From Cantharellus purpuraceus (taxonomy: Eukaryota; Basidiomycota; Agaricomycetes; Cantharellales; Hydnaceae), in contig JALBUN010000045.1 of assembly GCA_025174535.1 (NCBI GenBank), positions 1,612,001 through 1,676,000 on the forward strand: a stretch of 64,000 nt of DNA, given 5' to 3'. The position numbers and the translations under genes are program-made. This document shows, piece after piece, positions 45,504 to 56,455 of this stretch. The notes below the pieces were generated by a model. It saw only the letters and a program-made list of their open reading frames with translations, did not search any database and was not told where the DNA came from. Each line of letters starts with the position of its first letter. Position 1 is the first letter of the stretch.

Positions 45504-46554
45504 TCATTTCTTAACTAGACGATACAAATAGATACTCTCCCGAACATAGTCTTCACGCCGAGGATCATCTGCGACCTATTGAATGCGTCCAAACTATACC
45601 CCCGCAATAGAGAAAAAGAACAGACTCACAACTTCCCACGTAAATTCCTTCTTCAGTAAGGCAAAGAAACGCTTGTCCGCCTTGGACGAATAATCAATTG
45701 GCGGTGGTCATAGTAAGGATGAAAGTCGCCAACCTTGCGCCTCTTTTTGTAGCAGAAGAGAAATTCCGTTTTGGGGGATGTTGCCAGAGCGCAGAGCGTA
45801 GACACAAGCAGGTCGAAAGCAGGTTCAAAGTAGACGCAATCAGCAGCAAGTACCACGTCGGGTTCGCGTGGTATGTGTGAAGGGAGTTGGGTTCCCCTTC
45901 AAGGACCGTGAGATATGCAGCCTGAAGGGTAAGTAGAGGTTTACTGACCAGTCGAGACAGGAGACATTGACATTGGCGGTGAGTCCATTCAATGAGACGT
46001 TGGTTTGCATCAGATCAAGAAGGGGGCTTTTAAATAAGAGAAAATAAATCGTAGGCAGATGTTGCTCGCCGCCTTATAGAATATACGGACTCTTGATCTG
46101 TGATCCACACATTCTGCGCCTGCAGCAGGCCGGCGACGATCCCCACGAGACCGGTCCCGCTGCCAAGCTCAACGACTGTAAGCCCGCGTAGTGTTTTTCT
46201 GCTACATAGGTAGTTGGCAAGGACCTACGAAAAAAACTGTTGCGTTATTAATTAAGAGAATATTGTTTCCAATGAATACTCACAAGGTCAAGAATTCTGA
46301 GCGGATTAATAAAAGATGGGTAAAGAGGAAGCACTAACGCATCCTGCAGGCCAGGCGACCCCACCACATCCAGGGAATGCATCGACAGCTAGTTTTATTG
46401 TATATGACGGAAAGTTGGGCTGATCGATCCCGACAGGGAGCTCGGTTACTTGTCTGGTCGTTGTCGGGAGTTGATTTGGTAGAACAGGGCTGATGTCGTC
46501 TAGTTCTAGCTTGAAATGGCGCAGTTCGAGCACGTCGAATAAATCTTTTTGCAT
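45504..46554 (-). CDS. family-16 protein methyltransferase (METTL21-like)
   Basis: ATG 46554 (MQKDLFDVLELRHFKLEL) is preferred; longer frames upstream use unlikely Met codons. Motifs of the METTL21/family-16 group appear over several exons: GCGGVAWPAGEVLANYL-like segment, LTVVELGSGTGLVGIVAGLL (SAM motif I), ITDQ, NVNVSCLDW, VVLAADCVYFEPAFDLLVS (post-I) and FLFCYKKRRKADKRFFALLK with a final ESIYLYRLVKK. These enzymes methylate lysines of translation or chaperone proteins. The exact substrate cannot be read from sequence. The gene is divergent from the Pro-rich repeat gene, 186 bp away. Confidence 0.85.
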
Positions 46555-46680
46555 TTTTGATGCAGTAAGTACCGTGCAGCAACGGGCTTTGCAGTAGAGG
46601 CGCCTGTACGAATGCGGCGTCGGCGATCGAGGGGCTGTCCCTAAACCTCGTAATGCACAGCCCCGCATTCCGCAGGAGCA

Positions 46681-46688
46681 TATATATA
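46681..46688 (+). promoter_or_regulatory. TATA-like box upstream of the Pro-rich repeat gene
   Basis: TATATATA lies 53-60 bp before the start codon at 46741, in a 186-bp divergent promoter. Its position fits that gene rather than the methyltransferase. Confidence 0.35.
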
Positions 46689-46740
46689 ATGCCAATATTC
46701 AAACCATACCCGCAATTCTCTTTTATTTTATGTTCGTATA

Positions 46741-47940
46741 ATGAGCTTCGCTATTCTCAGTAAACTTCCCCATGTCCAACTTCACGATGGGGCTCCCTCC
46801 AGCGACTCCATTGACGATAGTTACCCACACGGATTCACAATTCGCGACGCGTTTGCGCAGTCAATGAGAGAAGACACACCCTTTACCTTGACTCTCCCGC
46901 CTTCTCCCAAGTTCTCTGATGGCTTCCATGGCCTCCTCTCTCCACCACCTTCAGCAGGTCTTAAGAAAGAAGCCAAACCCGCTCCATTGGTTATCCAGTC
47001 TACCCCAAAGTCCAGCAATGAATTTCATGGCCTCCTTTCTCCGCCACCTTCGGCAGGTCTTAAACGACGTTCGCATATACGAAGAAAAGAGCGACCGGAG
47101 AAACTCAGCCAAACGATGCGCGTCCCCCCTCCCATAATTATTACTCAGGCTCCCGAGTCCCACAATGCTTTGCAATTGCCGTATTCACGGTCGCCACCCC
47201 CCCCTCCACCCCGTAATCCGCGTCGTCCTTCTAGTTCTTCATATCGACCTCCTTTATCTGCGCCAAGTGTTCTACAACAAGTTGGTGCGGGCTCTAAACT
47301 ACCCGAGTCACCAAAGAGTCCTCCATCTGCACCAGTTCATCTACCACAGGGGAGTGAATATCGGACGGACCCTCTTCTTGCATCTGGTCCACCAAAGGTT
47401 CCCACTCTGGTCATACCAATCTCCTCCCGGCAGGAGACCAGAGGGCGAGCAGAATTCACACCACCTGGTTCACCAATGAGCCTTCCATTGTCTGCCACAG
47501 TCTATGTACAAGAGAGCCCAGATCAGACGGAATTTTCAGTACATGGTTCACCAAGCTCCCCTTTATCTGCACCAATCTACCTACGACATGAGAGGTTGGA
47601 TCGAGCAGACTCTGCAATGGATATACCAATAGGTCCCCCACCCGCACCTATTTACCTTCGGCAAAAGAGCCATGATCGACTATCCTTCAAGTTTGACATC
47701 CCGGTGCCTGATTCTCCAGGTTCGATATACAGTACCCTGTCATCCGAAGGACCTAAATCAGTGCAGTGGGACACAATGGGAGAATTAAAAGCAGAGGATT
47801 CGGAGGGTTCAATAGACCTTATGCGTAAACCAGATCCTTGGTTTGTGTCAGAAGGCGAAGGGGTGGGGCTGGCACGGCAAAACACTCGACAGATTGTCAA
47901 ATTACTACGATTACGACGTCGCAGAGCCGGATTGGAATAA
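46741..47940 (+). CDS. Ser/Pro-rich protein with internal repeats, function unknown
   Basis: A single-exon frame of 399 residues from ATG 46741 (MSFAILSKLPHVQLHDGAP). A module containing FHGLLSPPPSAGLK occurs twice, about 33 residues apart. A second repeat class, with LSAPIYLRHERLDR-like units, recurs three or four times later. The C-terminus is basic (RQIVKLLRLRRRRAGLE). The protein is mostly disordered and rich in SPxxP sites, suggesting a phosphorylated scaffold. I recognise no family and the gene may be lineage-specific. No introns are apparent. Confidence 0.65.
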   Translation: MSFAILSKLPHVQLHDGAPSSDSIDDSYPHGFTIRDAFAQSMREDTPFTLTLPPSPKFSDGFHGLLSPPPSAGLKKEAKPAPLVIQSTPKSSNEFHGLLSPPPSAGLKRRSHIRRKERPEKLSQTMRVPPPIIITQAPESHNALQLPYSRSPPPPPPRNPRRPSSSSYRPPLSAPSVLQQVGAGSKLPESPKSPPSAPVHLPQGSEYRTDPLLASGPPKVPTLVIPISSRQETRGRAEFTPPGSPMSLPLSATVYVQESPDQTEFSVHGSPSSPLSAPIYLRHERLDRADSAMDIPIGPPPAPIYLRQKSHDRLSFKFDIPVPDSPGSIYSTLSSEGPKSVQWDTMGELKAEDSEGSIDLMRKPDPWFVSEGEGVGLARQNTRQIVKLLRLRRRRAGLE

Positions 47941-48669
47941 GTTATGTCAATGGATAGTTGTCATTTGCATTTATCATCGGCTGTATCTGTAAAAGAGGGT
48001 AGAAGACGACGGACATGGACTGATGCTGATGAATAGCTGTATGCGTTCTGTACAAGTTATGATGAACAACCCAATGTATTTTTTGCTGACGGTGTTACAG
48101 TAAGCGTAAGTTGACAATGATGGGAGTGTCGATAATGCATGCCGAAGATTTCGATATGTATGAAACAATCGACCTCACTGGGTACATCATCGTTGCACAA
48201 CCGATTTTGAATATCAAATGTCGTATCCACGGAGCTAATTGCACCTGGCTGTGTAGTGACTGCGGATGCCCAGGGCATGCTTTATTCTGACGGAAAGCGG
48301 TATGTAGGCGTCCCCGCCGCGTCCCTATGGACACATGCCGGTTTTAGCATTAGTATAACAAGCACTCACGTTGCAAGCAGGTCATTTTGAGCTTGACGAC
48401 AGCCTGCGGGAGATGTATTTGGGCAGCTCTGCCAGATAAGTAGCGAATATAGATTCTGTATACCGCGTGTCATCACTCATGCTGATTGACTCTTACTTCA
48501 GTCCCCAGAGCAGCGATCGGGGCCAAAAAACCGTGATGATGATGGCGACGAGTATGGCTAGAGCGCGTTCATATAATGGCTATGTAATGTGGCTTGGTGC
48601 AGGGATTTTCAGACTCCGTCTATGTACCCGGAAGCGCCCCTTGACGTCACGCGCTGTGCAAAGTAGCCA
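47941..48669. other. intergenic region, no supported gene
   Basis: About 730 bp. On the minus strand, short splice-like segments can be joined from a possible ATG near 48480, but no combination gave a recognisable protein and all candidate frames stop quickly. It may hold a small gene that I could not resolve, or only the 3' end and promoter of its neighbours. Confidence 0.45.
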
Positions 48670-50156
48670 ATGTCGCTCTCCGACTCTGTTACCCGTGCTA
48701 CGCAAAGCTTATACTCTGCTCTCAAATTTCGACCCGCCAATCCCGCACAATATACAATCCTCTCCTCGTTCACTCTTGTACACCGTGCTGGCACTATAAC
48801 GCCAATCTCACTAGCCACCGGTTCCAAGTGTCTCCCCGCAACACGATTGTCTACCAATGGCGACGCAGTGCACGATAGTCATGCAGAGATCCTCTCGCGA
48901 CGTGGTGCAGTACGATGGTTCATGGAGGAGATATGTCGCAACACGCAGCACAATTCCTCGGAATGGATAGAACCCAAAACGTCCGGAAAGTGGGGCTTGA
49001 AAACTGGCGTATCGGTGCACATGTACATTTCTACTCTTCCCTGTGAGAATAAACATTGTTGTTTTCCACCCGTTAAATACCTACCCATTAACTTATCGTG
49101 TGGCTAAAGAAGGCGGTGACGCGTCGACGCGCACACTCGCAGCGATGCCCCAGGATCCTGCAATGGCAGCTCTTAAATCTGCATCGCCCCTGCCTATTCC
49201 TGAGAGAAATGCTGCTGCTCGGGGGCGGGATAACTATAATCTTCTGGGCGTTCTCAGGACCAAACCGGGGAGAGCAGACTCCCCGCCGACGCTGTCAATG
49301 TCATGCAGCGATAAGATTGCACGGTGGTGTGTCCTTGGTATTCAAGGCGCATTACTCAATAACATTTTGGATCCTGTGTATGTGGATGAGATTATCTTGG
49401 GAGGTGTCGTTCCTGCCGTGGAAGATAGCGTGCGAGAGGATTGCGAAAGAGCATTTTGGAAGAGGGCAGAGTGCCCTGCTTTAGAAGGTGAGTATTGCTC
49501 CAAGCTGTTGCTGCCTTCCTGGTTCACAACGATACAGCTCTGCCCCGTCCCTTCGCGCTTCGTCGACCACAAATCAACTTTACACGTCTAGACTTCTCTC
49601 GTGGTCGTGCCCAGCAAGAACTGGACTCCTCTTCATTGTCCTGCAACGAATGTATGGTATCATCACCATTCCACTATGATTGCCATTTATAATTGTGAAT
49701 TCTTTTTAGCTCTATGCTGGATAGCAAACTCCAGTTCGCGATACGAAGTCCTCATCCACGGTCTACGGCGCGGGGTGGGGGACAAGCAAAGATCAAAGCC
49801 ACACTTACGGTTGGTAATCGTTACGTGGCTTGAACAAGTACTCACTTGCCACGCCACAAACAGGCCGCTAGTCTCGAAACTCGCACTGTTCACATTATAT
49901 AAACATACCCTTACACATCTCAATTTACCCCCAATGCAGTATGTATGCCGTCACTCAATCAACATATACTTACCTGAAAATGATTTCCAGGCTAGATACA
50001 ACATACCACGATGTCAAACATGCCGCAACGGCCTATCAAATCGCAAAGTCGATCCTCAATGCGCCCCATGGTCCATTCACTGGCTGGATAGTCAGCGGCA
50101 AGAAATGGGAAGCCTTCACAGCCGACGGCGTCGTAACGTCGAAAACAGGTCGATAG
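48670..50156 (+). CDS. TAD1: tRNA-specific adenosine deaminase (ADAT1/Tad1 type)
   Basis: From ATG 48670 the adenosine-deaminase fold is clear: [33 protein letters not shown] with the catalytic [15 protein letters not shown], then the zinc Cys motif STLPCGDAS rebuilt across an intron, [20 protein letters not shown] with the second Cys, [12 protein letters not shown] and [12 protein letters not shown]. Later exons carry [17 protein letters not shown] and a C-terminal [18 protein letters not shown]. The enzyme converts adenosine 37 of tRNA-Ala to inosine. Zinc ligands and the catalytic Glu are all present. Introns are short and GT-AG. Confidence 0.93.
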
Positions 50157-50425
50157 CAGTCATTGTATCTAGCAAGCCTAACATGGGATCCCAGTGAAAG
50201 TAGATGGTAGTAAAGAACAGAAAAAGGAAACATTAATACAAGACACGGAGCGAGCGCTTCGCTGAGCATGGGAGTGTATCAAATCGATGCGTTCTGTATC
50301 ATAATCGGTCGTGATGATGCCCCTGGGTGGCATAAATCGATATGCCAAGTAATAATTTATGAATAGTAGTCGTCCTATCATATCGAAAGCTTGCAGGGAT
50401 GAGTGTGCGTGTCGTATAGTCGTTT

Positions 50426-52336
50426 TTACTGCTCCTTCTTGGTATCTGTAGTCACGGACTCAGGGGCGAAGAGGAGAGACTGGGTCGAGGTCGAATCAAG
50501 CGAGATGACGTCTGGAGAGGGCTCGCCCTCTACGCCAGCCACCATCGGAGAGTCATTTGACGAGCCCTCGGCGTCGCTGTGTGCGGGTGACGTACGGCCC
50601 GAAGCTGATGATGCAGTGGGTCGCGCGGCGGTAGCTTCTGCCAGTTCTTTTCGTAGTGCCTCTAGTTCACGCTCGAACCTGATATATGAAGGTAATTCAG
50701 CGTCAACCTTGCTTGGAAGAGACCGGAAGGGGGCAACACACTTTCGACCAAAGACCTCGATGTAAAATCCACCGCCATTCCACACACTTACGGCGAAAAT
50801 GAAGAGCAAAAACACACCGCTCCATAACGGACTGTCATAAAGCACGAATACAGCAGGAAGTTCTGTGATCAGTGCATACACTACCCAAAAATTCATGAGG
50901 CCCAAATGACGTGCTTCTCACAACAGGAGGACACGTACCAAGCTGACCGGCCATGAAAGAAGATTCACGATATTGGGGACTAACGAATGATAGCATGCGG
51001 CCAATGACCCCACGTTTGTCATTCAGCAAAAAAGAAAAGGATGTCGTCCGCTGCCCGGACTCTATTTTTTTGCGGCGGTTGACAAGGACGAATTTCCAGT
51101 AAAGCGCTTGCCAAACTATGTCTGGAGAAGGGGTGAGTCAATCATAATGGGGGTGTGCGAGGATAAAGACGCACAGATGAAGCTGCTGAGTAGGAGCGCC
51201 TTTACTGGCTCCAAGTGTGGCAGTTGCTCAAGAGCAGGAAAACGTGCCTCCGCATTGGGGTAGAAATGACTGAAATACAACTCATCAGATGACAATAGGG
51301 AAAAGACGGAAAGACGGTAACGCACCGAATTACAGTAAACGTAAACGGGGGATACAAATGAATAAATAAAGACGTGACTTTATCTGAATCATGAAACACA
51401 AGGCTATTGCGCCAGGTGATGACTGCGCTGGCAAGCGAACCATGCGCAAGACAGTAGGAGGAGATGAACATGGCGGGGCTGCCTGGAAGGAGCCAGATGT
51501 AGATGAGGCAGATGATGTTGGCATAGTAACAGAGGTCGAAGAGGAAGTAATGCCATGACTTCTTTTTATATGTGTAGGCGCGCATGGGGATGAGGATGAG
51601 GGCGCCAACTGTGTAGGCGATGTGAACCCATCTGTAGGGGGAGGGCCAGAAGTTAAGAACGAGGCGAGTGATGGGGTCTCTGAAGGAGAAGGCTGGGAAA
51701 ACGTACGAGGGAGCAAGGCCAAACATTAGTGCAGTGACGGCCACGGCCATGACACCAAGGAAGAAGGAAATTTTTTCGCGCGTCCTCACCACTTTTGTTG
51801 ACTGCCAAGTGGCAACAAGCGTCGTCATACGAGTCGATACCTGTATGCAGACAAGTGAGTCAATGTGGCACCTGGTGCCTTCCAATGCATCACCTTGAGC
51901 TTGAACTTTTGCATCTCCTTCTCGAGGTCGACCGAATAGCGGAACTCGGCCATAGGTGACTTGGTGAGTTTGAGAGCCTCTTCCGCACGAGTCTTGAGCT
52001 TGTCCCCGTGCTTCTTCAGGCGTCGCTCGAGAAGATCCAGGCGCGAGTCAAAGTACGTCTCGATGGTATCTGTGGCACAGTACATCAGTTGCCACTCGTA
52101 CCACAACGCTCTGCTGGCCGCCACGCCACGCACACGGCGCACGCATGAAGGTACTCACCTAGTAGCGTGAACCCCGTTGTCCATCCCGAAAGTTCATCCT
52201 TTGCGAACCTCTCAAACGGAATGGAGAAATAGCCCGCGCCAGCTGTACCGCCTGCGCCATGCTGCCCATTGGCAGGGCTCTGAGCAGGCACAGAGGCCGT
52301 CATGAGGAGCGGTGAGGGAGGCGTAGAGTCTGCCAT
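50426..52336 (-). CDS. GPC1: glycerophosphocholine acyltransferase Gpc1
   Basis: ATG 52336 (MADSTPPSPLLMTASVPAQ) begins a disordered head. Then come DTIETYFDSRLDLLERRLKK, the membrane core with VSTRMTTLVATWQSTKVV, FLGVMAVAVTALMFGLAPSY, RWVHIAYTVGALILIPMRAY, SWHYFLFDLCYYANIICLIY, SSYCLAHGSLASAVITWRNS and FHDSDKVTSLFIHLYPPFTF, and the C-terminal WNGGGFYIEVFGRKFEREL. That series is the DUF2838/Gpc1 pattern. The yeast enzyme reacylates glycerophosphocholine with acyl-CoA in the ER, feeding phosphatidylcholine remodelling. Multiple introns fit GT-AG. The final acidic Ser/Thr tail is disordered. Confidence 0.9.
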
Positions 52337-52613
52337 TGGGAACGCAAAAATATACTGCGGTCAATGTGTCGGTGGACGAGTGGCAGGTAATAGGAGCGCG
52401 AAGCCAACGCGTTGCGCTAGACGCCTATGTTGCTTTCCGTGTTTAGAAAATTGCCATTAAGTGCGCGGGGGTTGCCGGATACTAGGATAACTGTAAAATC
52501 ACTCCGATACCACCCACCTATTTGCTCGAGGTAAGCTCGTCGTCCCATCCTCCGAGCACGCATTCTAGTCCATGCCACCCGTTGCATTTCGCTGATTCAT
52601 CTCTGCAGCCAGC

Positions 52614-53685
52614 ATGGCCTCCAAAGTAGCGGCCAAGGCCGTCGTGAGTGTCCCCGTCTACGCATCGCATCCACCGCTAACTGAACCCCTGTATAGGATT
52701 TTGCCCGTATTTACTCTAGCCTCGGTCTTTCCAAAGGTTCTCCACATCCTCACAACTCATAACTCACTCCACCTCACCCGCTGTTCCATCAGAGACCGTT
52801 GCCTCTCTCCAAGCCTTCCGCAAGCGGCACTCCGAGGCACAGCGCATCCAAACATCGCTCTCTGCGCAGCCCACGACAGTCGACATTGCACACTACCGGA
52901 GCATCCTGAAGAACCAGGCCGTGGTCGACGAGGCAGAGCGTGCGTTGCAGGCGTTTAAGCCCGTCACTTATGACGTGAAAGCGCATATTAAGGCGATTGA
53001 GGCATTCGAGACAAAGGCGGTGGGTAGGATTATCGCATGCTCTTTCCTTTTCTCTCAGTTTCCCTTCTTACACCTGTCCCGGCTTCTTCTTCCTCGGTTT
53101 CCCAGCTTCTCATTCCCACTTTCTCTTATTCTATACCCCTTCCACCCTCCTCTCTCCGGCCTTCCATTTGACTTTAATTCTGATTTCCTCTCCGCAGGTC
53201 GCCAGAGCCGAAGAAACGGCTCAACGCATTGACGAAGAACTCAATGAGCTCCAGGCGACTCTTGACAACATTGAGCAGGCACGACCCTTCGATGACTTGA
53301 CCGTACGTGCCATATTTCCTCTTTCTCCCCTTCTCTCCCTATTGTCTCTACCTCTGCGTGTCCACATTTGTCTGCACATTTTCCCAATCCTGCACTAACT
53401 AACCACATGCACCCAACAGGTCGAGCAAGTCGGAGAAGCCCACCCGCACCTGGTCGGGACTGTTGAGACAATGATGAAGAAGGGCAAGTGGACCGTGCCT
53501 GGTGCGTATAGCTCTTTTCTTTCTCCTCTACCCGCCTTCTGCTCATGCTCTCCCTTACCCTTGCGCAATTACTAAACATGCCGCCTCTTGTACGCTCCCG
53601 CCACTTCCACCACTTTACCCCCACTATTGCATCCTCTCGTGCTACAGGGTACAAGGAGAAGTTTGGCGACCTTGCGATGGCATAG
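52614..53685 (+). CDS. ATP7: mitochondrial F1Fo ATP synthase subunit d
   Basis: Five exons from ATG 52614. The protein reads MASKVAAKAV, then DFARIYSSLGLSKETVASLQ, AFRKRHSEAQRIQTSL, VDIAHYRSILKNQAVVDEAE, FKPVTYDVKAHIKAIEAFET, VARAEETAQRIDEELNELQA, RPFDDLT and a final VEQVGEAHPHLVGTVETM and KWTVPGYKEKFGDLAMA. This is the peripheral-stalk subunit d (Atp7), about 173 residues. Pyrimidine-rich introns of up to about 180 bp are longer than elsewhere in the window, as often seen in highly expressed fungal genes. The start sits just after a possible 5' intron ending ctgcag. Confidence 0.95.
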
Positions 53686-54445
53686 ACACCCTTCTCCTGT
53701 CACATAATAGAACTCAGAACAAAGAGCCTGAATCACATTATTATCTCATATCTTCTATAAGTGGAAGTGCAAAGCAAGAGGTGCACACGCGCACAACGCG
53801 CACAACACAACTCAACCTCAAGCTACACATACGCCTCGTGGAAATACAAAACAACTGGTTTGTTCTCATCTGTTCACTATATACACGTGTTGTGTCTCTG
53901 TCTTTATTTTAACTACACCTTTATCCTGACCAGCAGGTAAGACTCTTGCACTCGAAAGGTAGGCGGCGCGACATTTCGTGATTCACACGCGCAATTCGGA
54001 ACATCTAGTGGACAGGGTGACAGGCATACAGAAACGGAGGGCTAAAACGACAGCGAGACCGGCATACTGCAATGCAACGCACAAACACACGAGCCACTTC
54101 AAACACCAAACAAACAAACAACCCAACCCAACCTCGGACGTGATTGAAGTGGAAGAACAGGAAATGGCAAAGGCAAAGGCGGGGAGAAAAGAAAAAAAGA
54201 AAAAGATGCAAATTAAACATGCATACGGAGCGGACAAGGAGGGAGGACGAGCACAGTGTACAGAGCGCAACCTGCGGCAAGGGATAAAAGGACAAAACAT
54301 GTCCTCTCTCAGGGCGGACAGGTTGCAAAACGCAAAGCAATACAGCTGCACAACACCACGGAGACCCGCATCCTCTGTGCAGGCCACAGCGGGGCCGCAG
54401 CGCGAGACGTGGAGGCCCGAAAGGGACAGCACATGCAACAGCTCC
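53686..54445. other. intergenic region between convergent genes, no gene seen
   Basis: About 760 bp between the stops of ATP7 and the Atf-type bZIP. An apparent 151-residue minus frame and a 278-residue plus frame here are low in recognisable content and fall where two long 3' untranslated regions are expected. It should contain both 3' ends. Confidence 0.5.
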
Positions 54446-56149
54446 CTAGTACCCGTACCCCCGGCCGTTCGCTACCACACTCACTGGTGGCCCCTGCGTC
54501 TGCCCGCCAACTCCCGCTCCCGCCTGTGCGGGAACGCCCTTGCCCGCGGGTGGCAGACTCACCGCCACGCTCACCGGCTGCGATCCGCCTACGCCACTGC
54601 CGGGTTGCGCACCCCCAGCCGCGCTCGCGCCCAAGAGGGCACTGAGTCGCGAGATCTCCTCCCGCGAGGAGACAAGCGCTGTCGTGAGACGATCGTTTTC
54701 ATTTGTAAGGAACTCGACTTTGGCCTGCAACTGTGCGAGCCAGGCCTTTTTTCGCTGACGGCATTTGAGAGCAGCTGCAGGCGGGAGGGTAAAGATCAGC
54801 ATGGCATTAAATGAATATGAATGAAATAGGCCACCTTGACGGTTGCGCTCGAGAAAGTTGCGCCGTTTTTCCTCCTCCGTCTCGGGCTTTTTCATACCAT
54901 TTGTCTGGTGATTTCGTTCCGACTCCTCGATGGCGGCGTGCATCTCGTCTTCGTCCACGCTGTCGTCTTCGTCGTCTGGACTCCCCGTAGATGCCTTACC
55001 CCTTCGCCCGCGAGCCGTGCCTGCGCGTTGTTTCTTATTTGCGGCGCCACGCGAAGCGGCAGGCGGCTGGGGACCGTCCATGCTCTTCCTCTTGGCGCCT
55101 CGTCGCGACTGAGTGGCGGCGTCTGCAGCTCCCTGGCCTGCGCGGGCCTGCGCCTCTTCACGCTTGGTAAGCTCCTGGTGAGCTTGACTGAGAAGGAAGA
55201 GGCCATTCGCGGCGGCATTCGCGGCGTTGGCTGCCGAGGTGGGGGCATACCCATTCTGCTGAGCAGGTGGCGCATACTGGTAGCCCATGGCAGGTATGTG
55301 TGCGAGGTGCTGCTGCTGAGGAACTGCGCTGGTGACGCCGGGCGCGGCGGCGGAAGTGGTGGCAGCGGAAGCCATGGCGGTCTGCTGCTGCTGGGACTGG
55401 GTGGGATTGGTCATGCCAGTGATAGCATTGAGAGTGTTGGGGGTGATGGTGGCAGGGGTGGAGCCGAGCTGGGAGGCGGATGAATTGGTGACCATGGCAA
55501 GGAAGGCAGCAGTGTTGGGGGAGGGGGGAGGGAAGGAGACCGGGCCACCAACGAGGGGAGTGAGGCCAGTGGAGGGAGTGAGGCCGGTGCGGCCAAAGGA
55601 CCTGGTGGGGTCATAGGACAGGGGCATGCTGCTGGGGGGGCTTTGTTGAGGCTGCTGAGGCCCTTGGAGCATGGCGGGAGAAAGGGGCCCCGAACGCAGA
55701 GAGCCTGCGAGGCCGGACCAAGTATAGCCGTCGGAAGGCGAAGAGAGGGCAGCGAGAGAAGGAAGGACGGGTTTTGGGGTGCCGGCATCGGAGTGAGGCT
55801 GCTGTTGCTGCTGTTGCTGTTGCTGCTGCTGCTGCTGCTGCTGCTTTGATTTTGGAGAGTCAGTCTTGTCGGACAACTTGGAGTCCGAGTCGCGAGAGAA
55901 AGACTGCTCAAAGGGATTTGGCTCGAGGTCAAAGGCGGACGGGTTGTTGCGAGGACGTTGTTCGGGATGGGATGGACGCTGGTCCTGGCGGAGACGCTGG
56001 TCGGGACGCTGGTCTTGGATCAGGGAGGGGTCGTGGCGGTGATCATGGGTGGTTTGCCGCTGTTCTTGACGTTGAGCAGTGGAGAGTCTGTCGTCGTGGG
56101 GAGAGGGAGGTGGAGGAGTGGAGTGTGCGTCATTGGATGAGGGAGACAT
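54446..56149 (-). CDS. Atf/CREB-type bZIP transcription factor with poly-Gln tract
   Basis: ATG 56149 (MSPSSNDAHSTPPPPSPHDD) is used; the longer frame starts with TTG. A long disordered region rich in Gln, Ser, Pro and Ala precedes the DNA-binding part. The basic region NFLERNRQAALKCRQRKKAW with the leader KKPETEEEKRR, followed by LAQLQAKVEFLTNENDRLTT, is the Atf1/CREB hallmark; it is interrupted by one intron of about 60 bp within NRQ-AALKC. Such factors act downstream of the stress MAP kinase in fungi. The Gln tract is encoded by CAG repeats at 55799-55845. Confidence 0.93.
   Translation of the reverse strand: MSPSSNDAHSTPPPPSPHDDRLSTAQRQEQRQTTHDHRHDPSLIQDQRPDQRLRQDQRPSHPEQRPRNNPSAFDLEPNPFEQSFSRDSDSKLSDKTDSPKSKQQQQQQQQQQQQQQQPHSDAGTPKPVLPSLAALSSPSDGYTWSGLAGSLRSGPLSPAMLQGPQQPQQSPPSSMPLSYDPTRSFGRTGLTPSTGLTPLVGGPVSFPPPSPNTAAFLAMVTNSSASQLGSTPATITPNTLNAITGMTNPTQSQQQQTAMASAATTSAAAPGVTSAVPQQQHLAHIPAMGYQYAPPAQQNGYAPTSAANAANAAANGLFLLSQAHQELTKREEAQARAGQGAADAATQSRRGAKRKSMDGPQPPAASRGAANKKQRAGTARGRRGKASTGSPDDEDDSVDEDEMHAAIEESERNHQTNGMKKPETEEEKRRNFLERNRQGGLFHSYSFNAMLIFTLPPAAALKCRQRKKAWLAQLQAKVEFLTNENDRLTTALVSSREEISRLSALLGASAAGGAQPGSGVGGSQPVSVAVSLPPAGKGVPAQAGAGVGGQTQGPPVSVVANGRGYGY
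55799..55845 (-). repeat. CAG (poly-Gln) repeat in the Atf-type bZIP gene
   Basis: Read on the minus strand, this is a run of CAG with a few CAA codons, giving about 16 consecutive Gln. On the plus strand it appears as CTG/TTG triplets. It lies in the disordered region before the bZIP. Confidence 0.9.
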
Positions 56150-56455
56150 GGCGGAGAGCAAAAGATCATGTGCGATTTATGACGCTTAGTAGCGTCATGC
56201 GGAGTTTGAACGGTTCCACGGATGTCCCACCTGCTGTCGCGCACGTCATCTCGCTTTTCACGTCCCGAAAACAGCACTTGGGTGTCCGCAAGATTCCGAA
56301 CCACCCATCCTCGACGGAGACGGACTCTCGACCCCCCGGTCCAGCCTAGATCCACATTTCCCAGTCAACAAGGCACGCCTCCATGATCAACAAGACGGGC
56401 AGACACCGATTCCCAGCAGAGACACGCGGTCACGTGTTCGTCTCCCTGCGGTGTC
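56150..56455. promoter_or_regulatory. divergent promoter region, Atf-type bZIP and unknown gene
   Basis: About 306 bp between starts pointing apart. A pyrimidine-rich stretch lies before 56456. No TATA box or open frame stands out. Confidence 0.4.

Noticed and set aside
53978..54814. 278-residue plus-strand frame
   Set aside because: Overlaps the 3' end of the Atf-type bZIP gene on the other strand and a presumed 3' untranslated region; no recognisable features.
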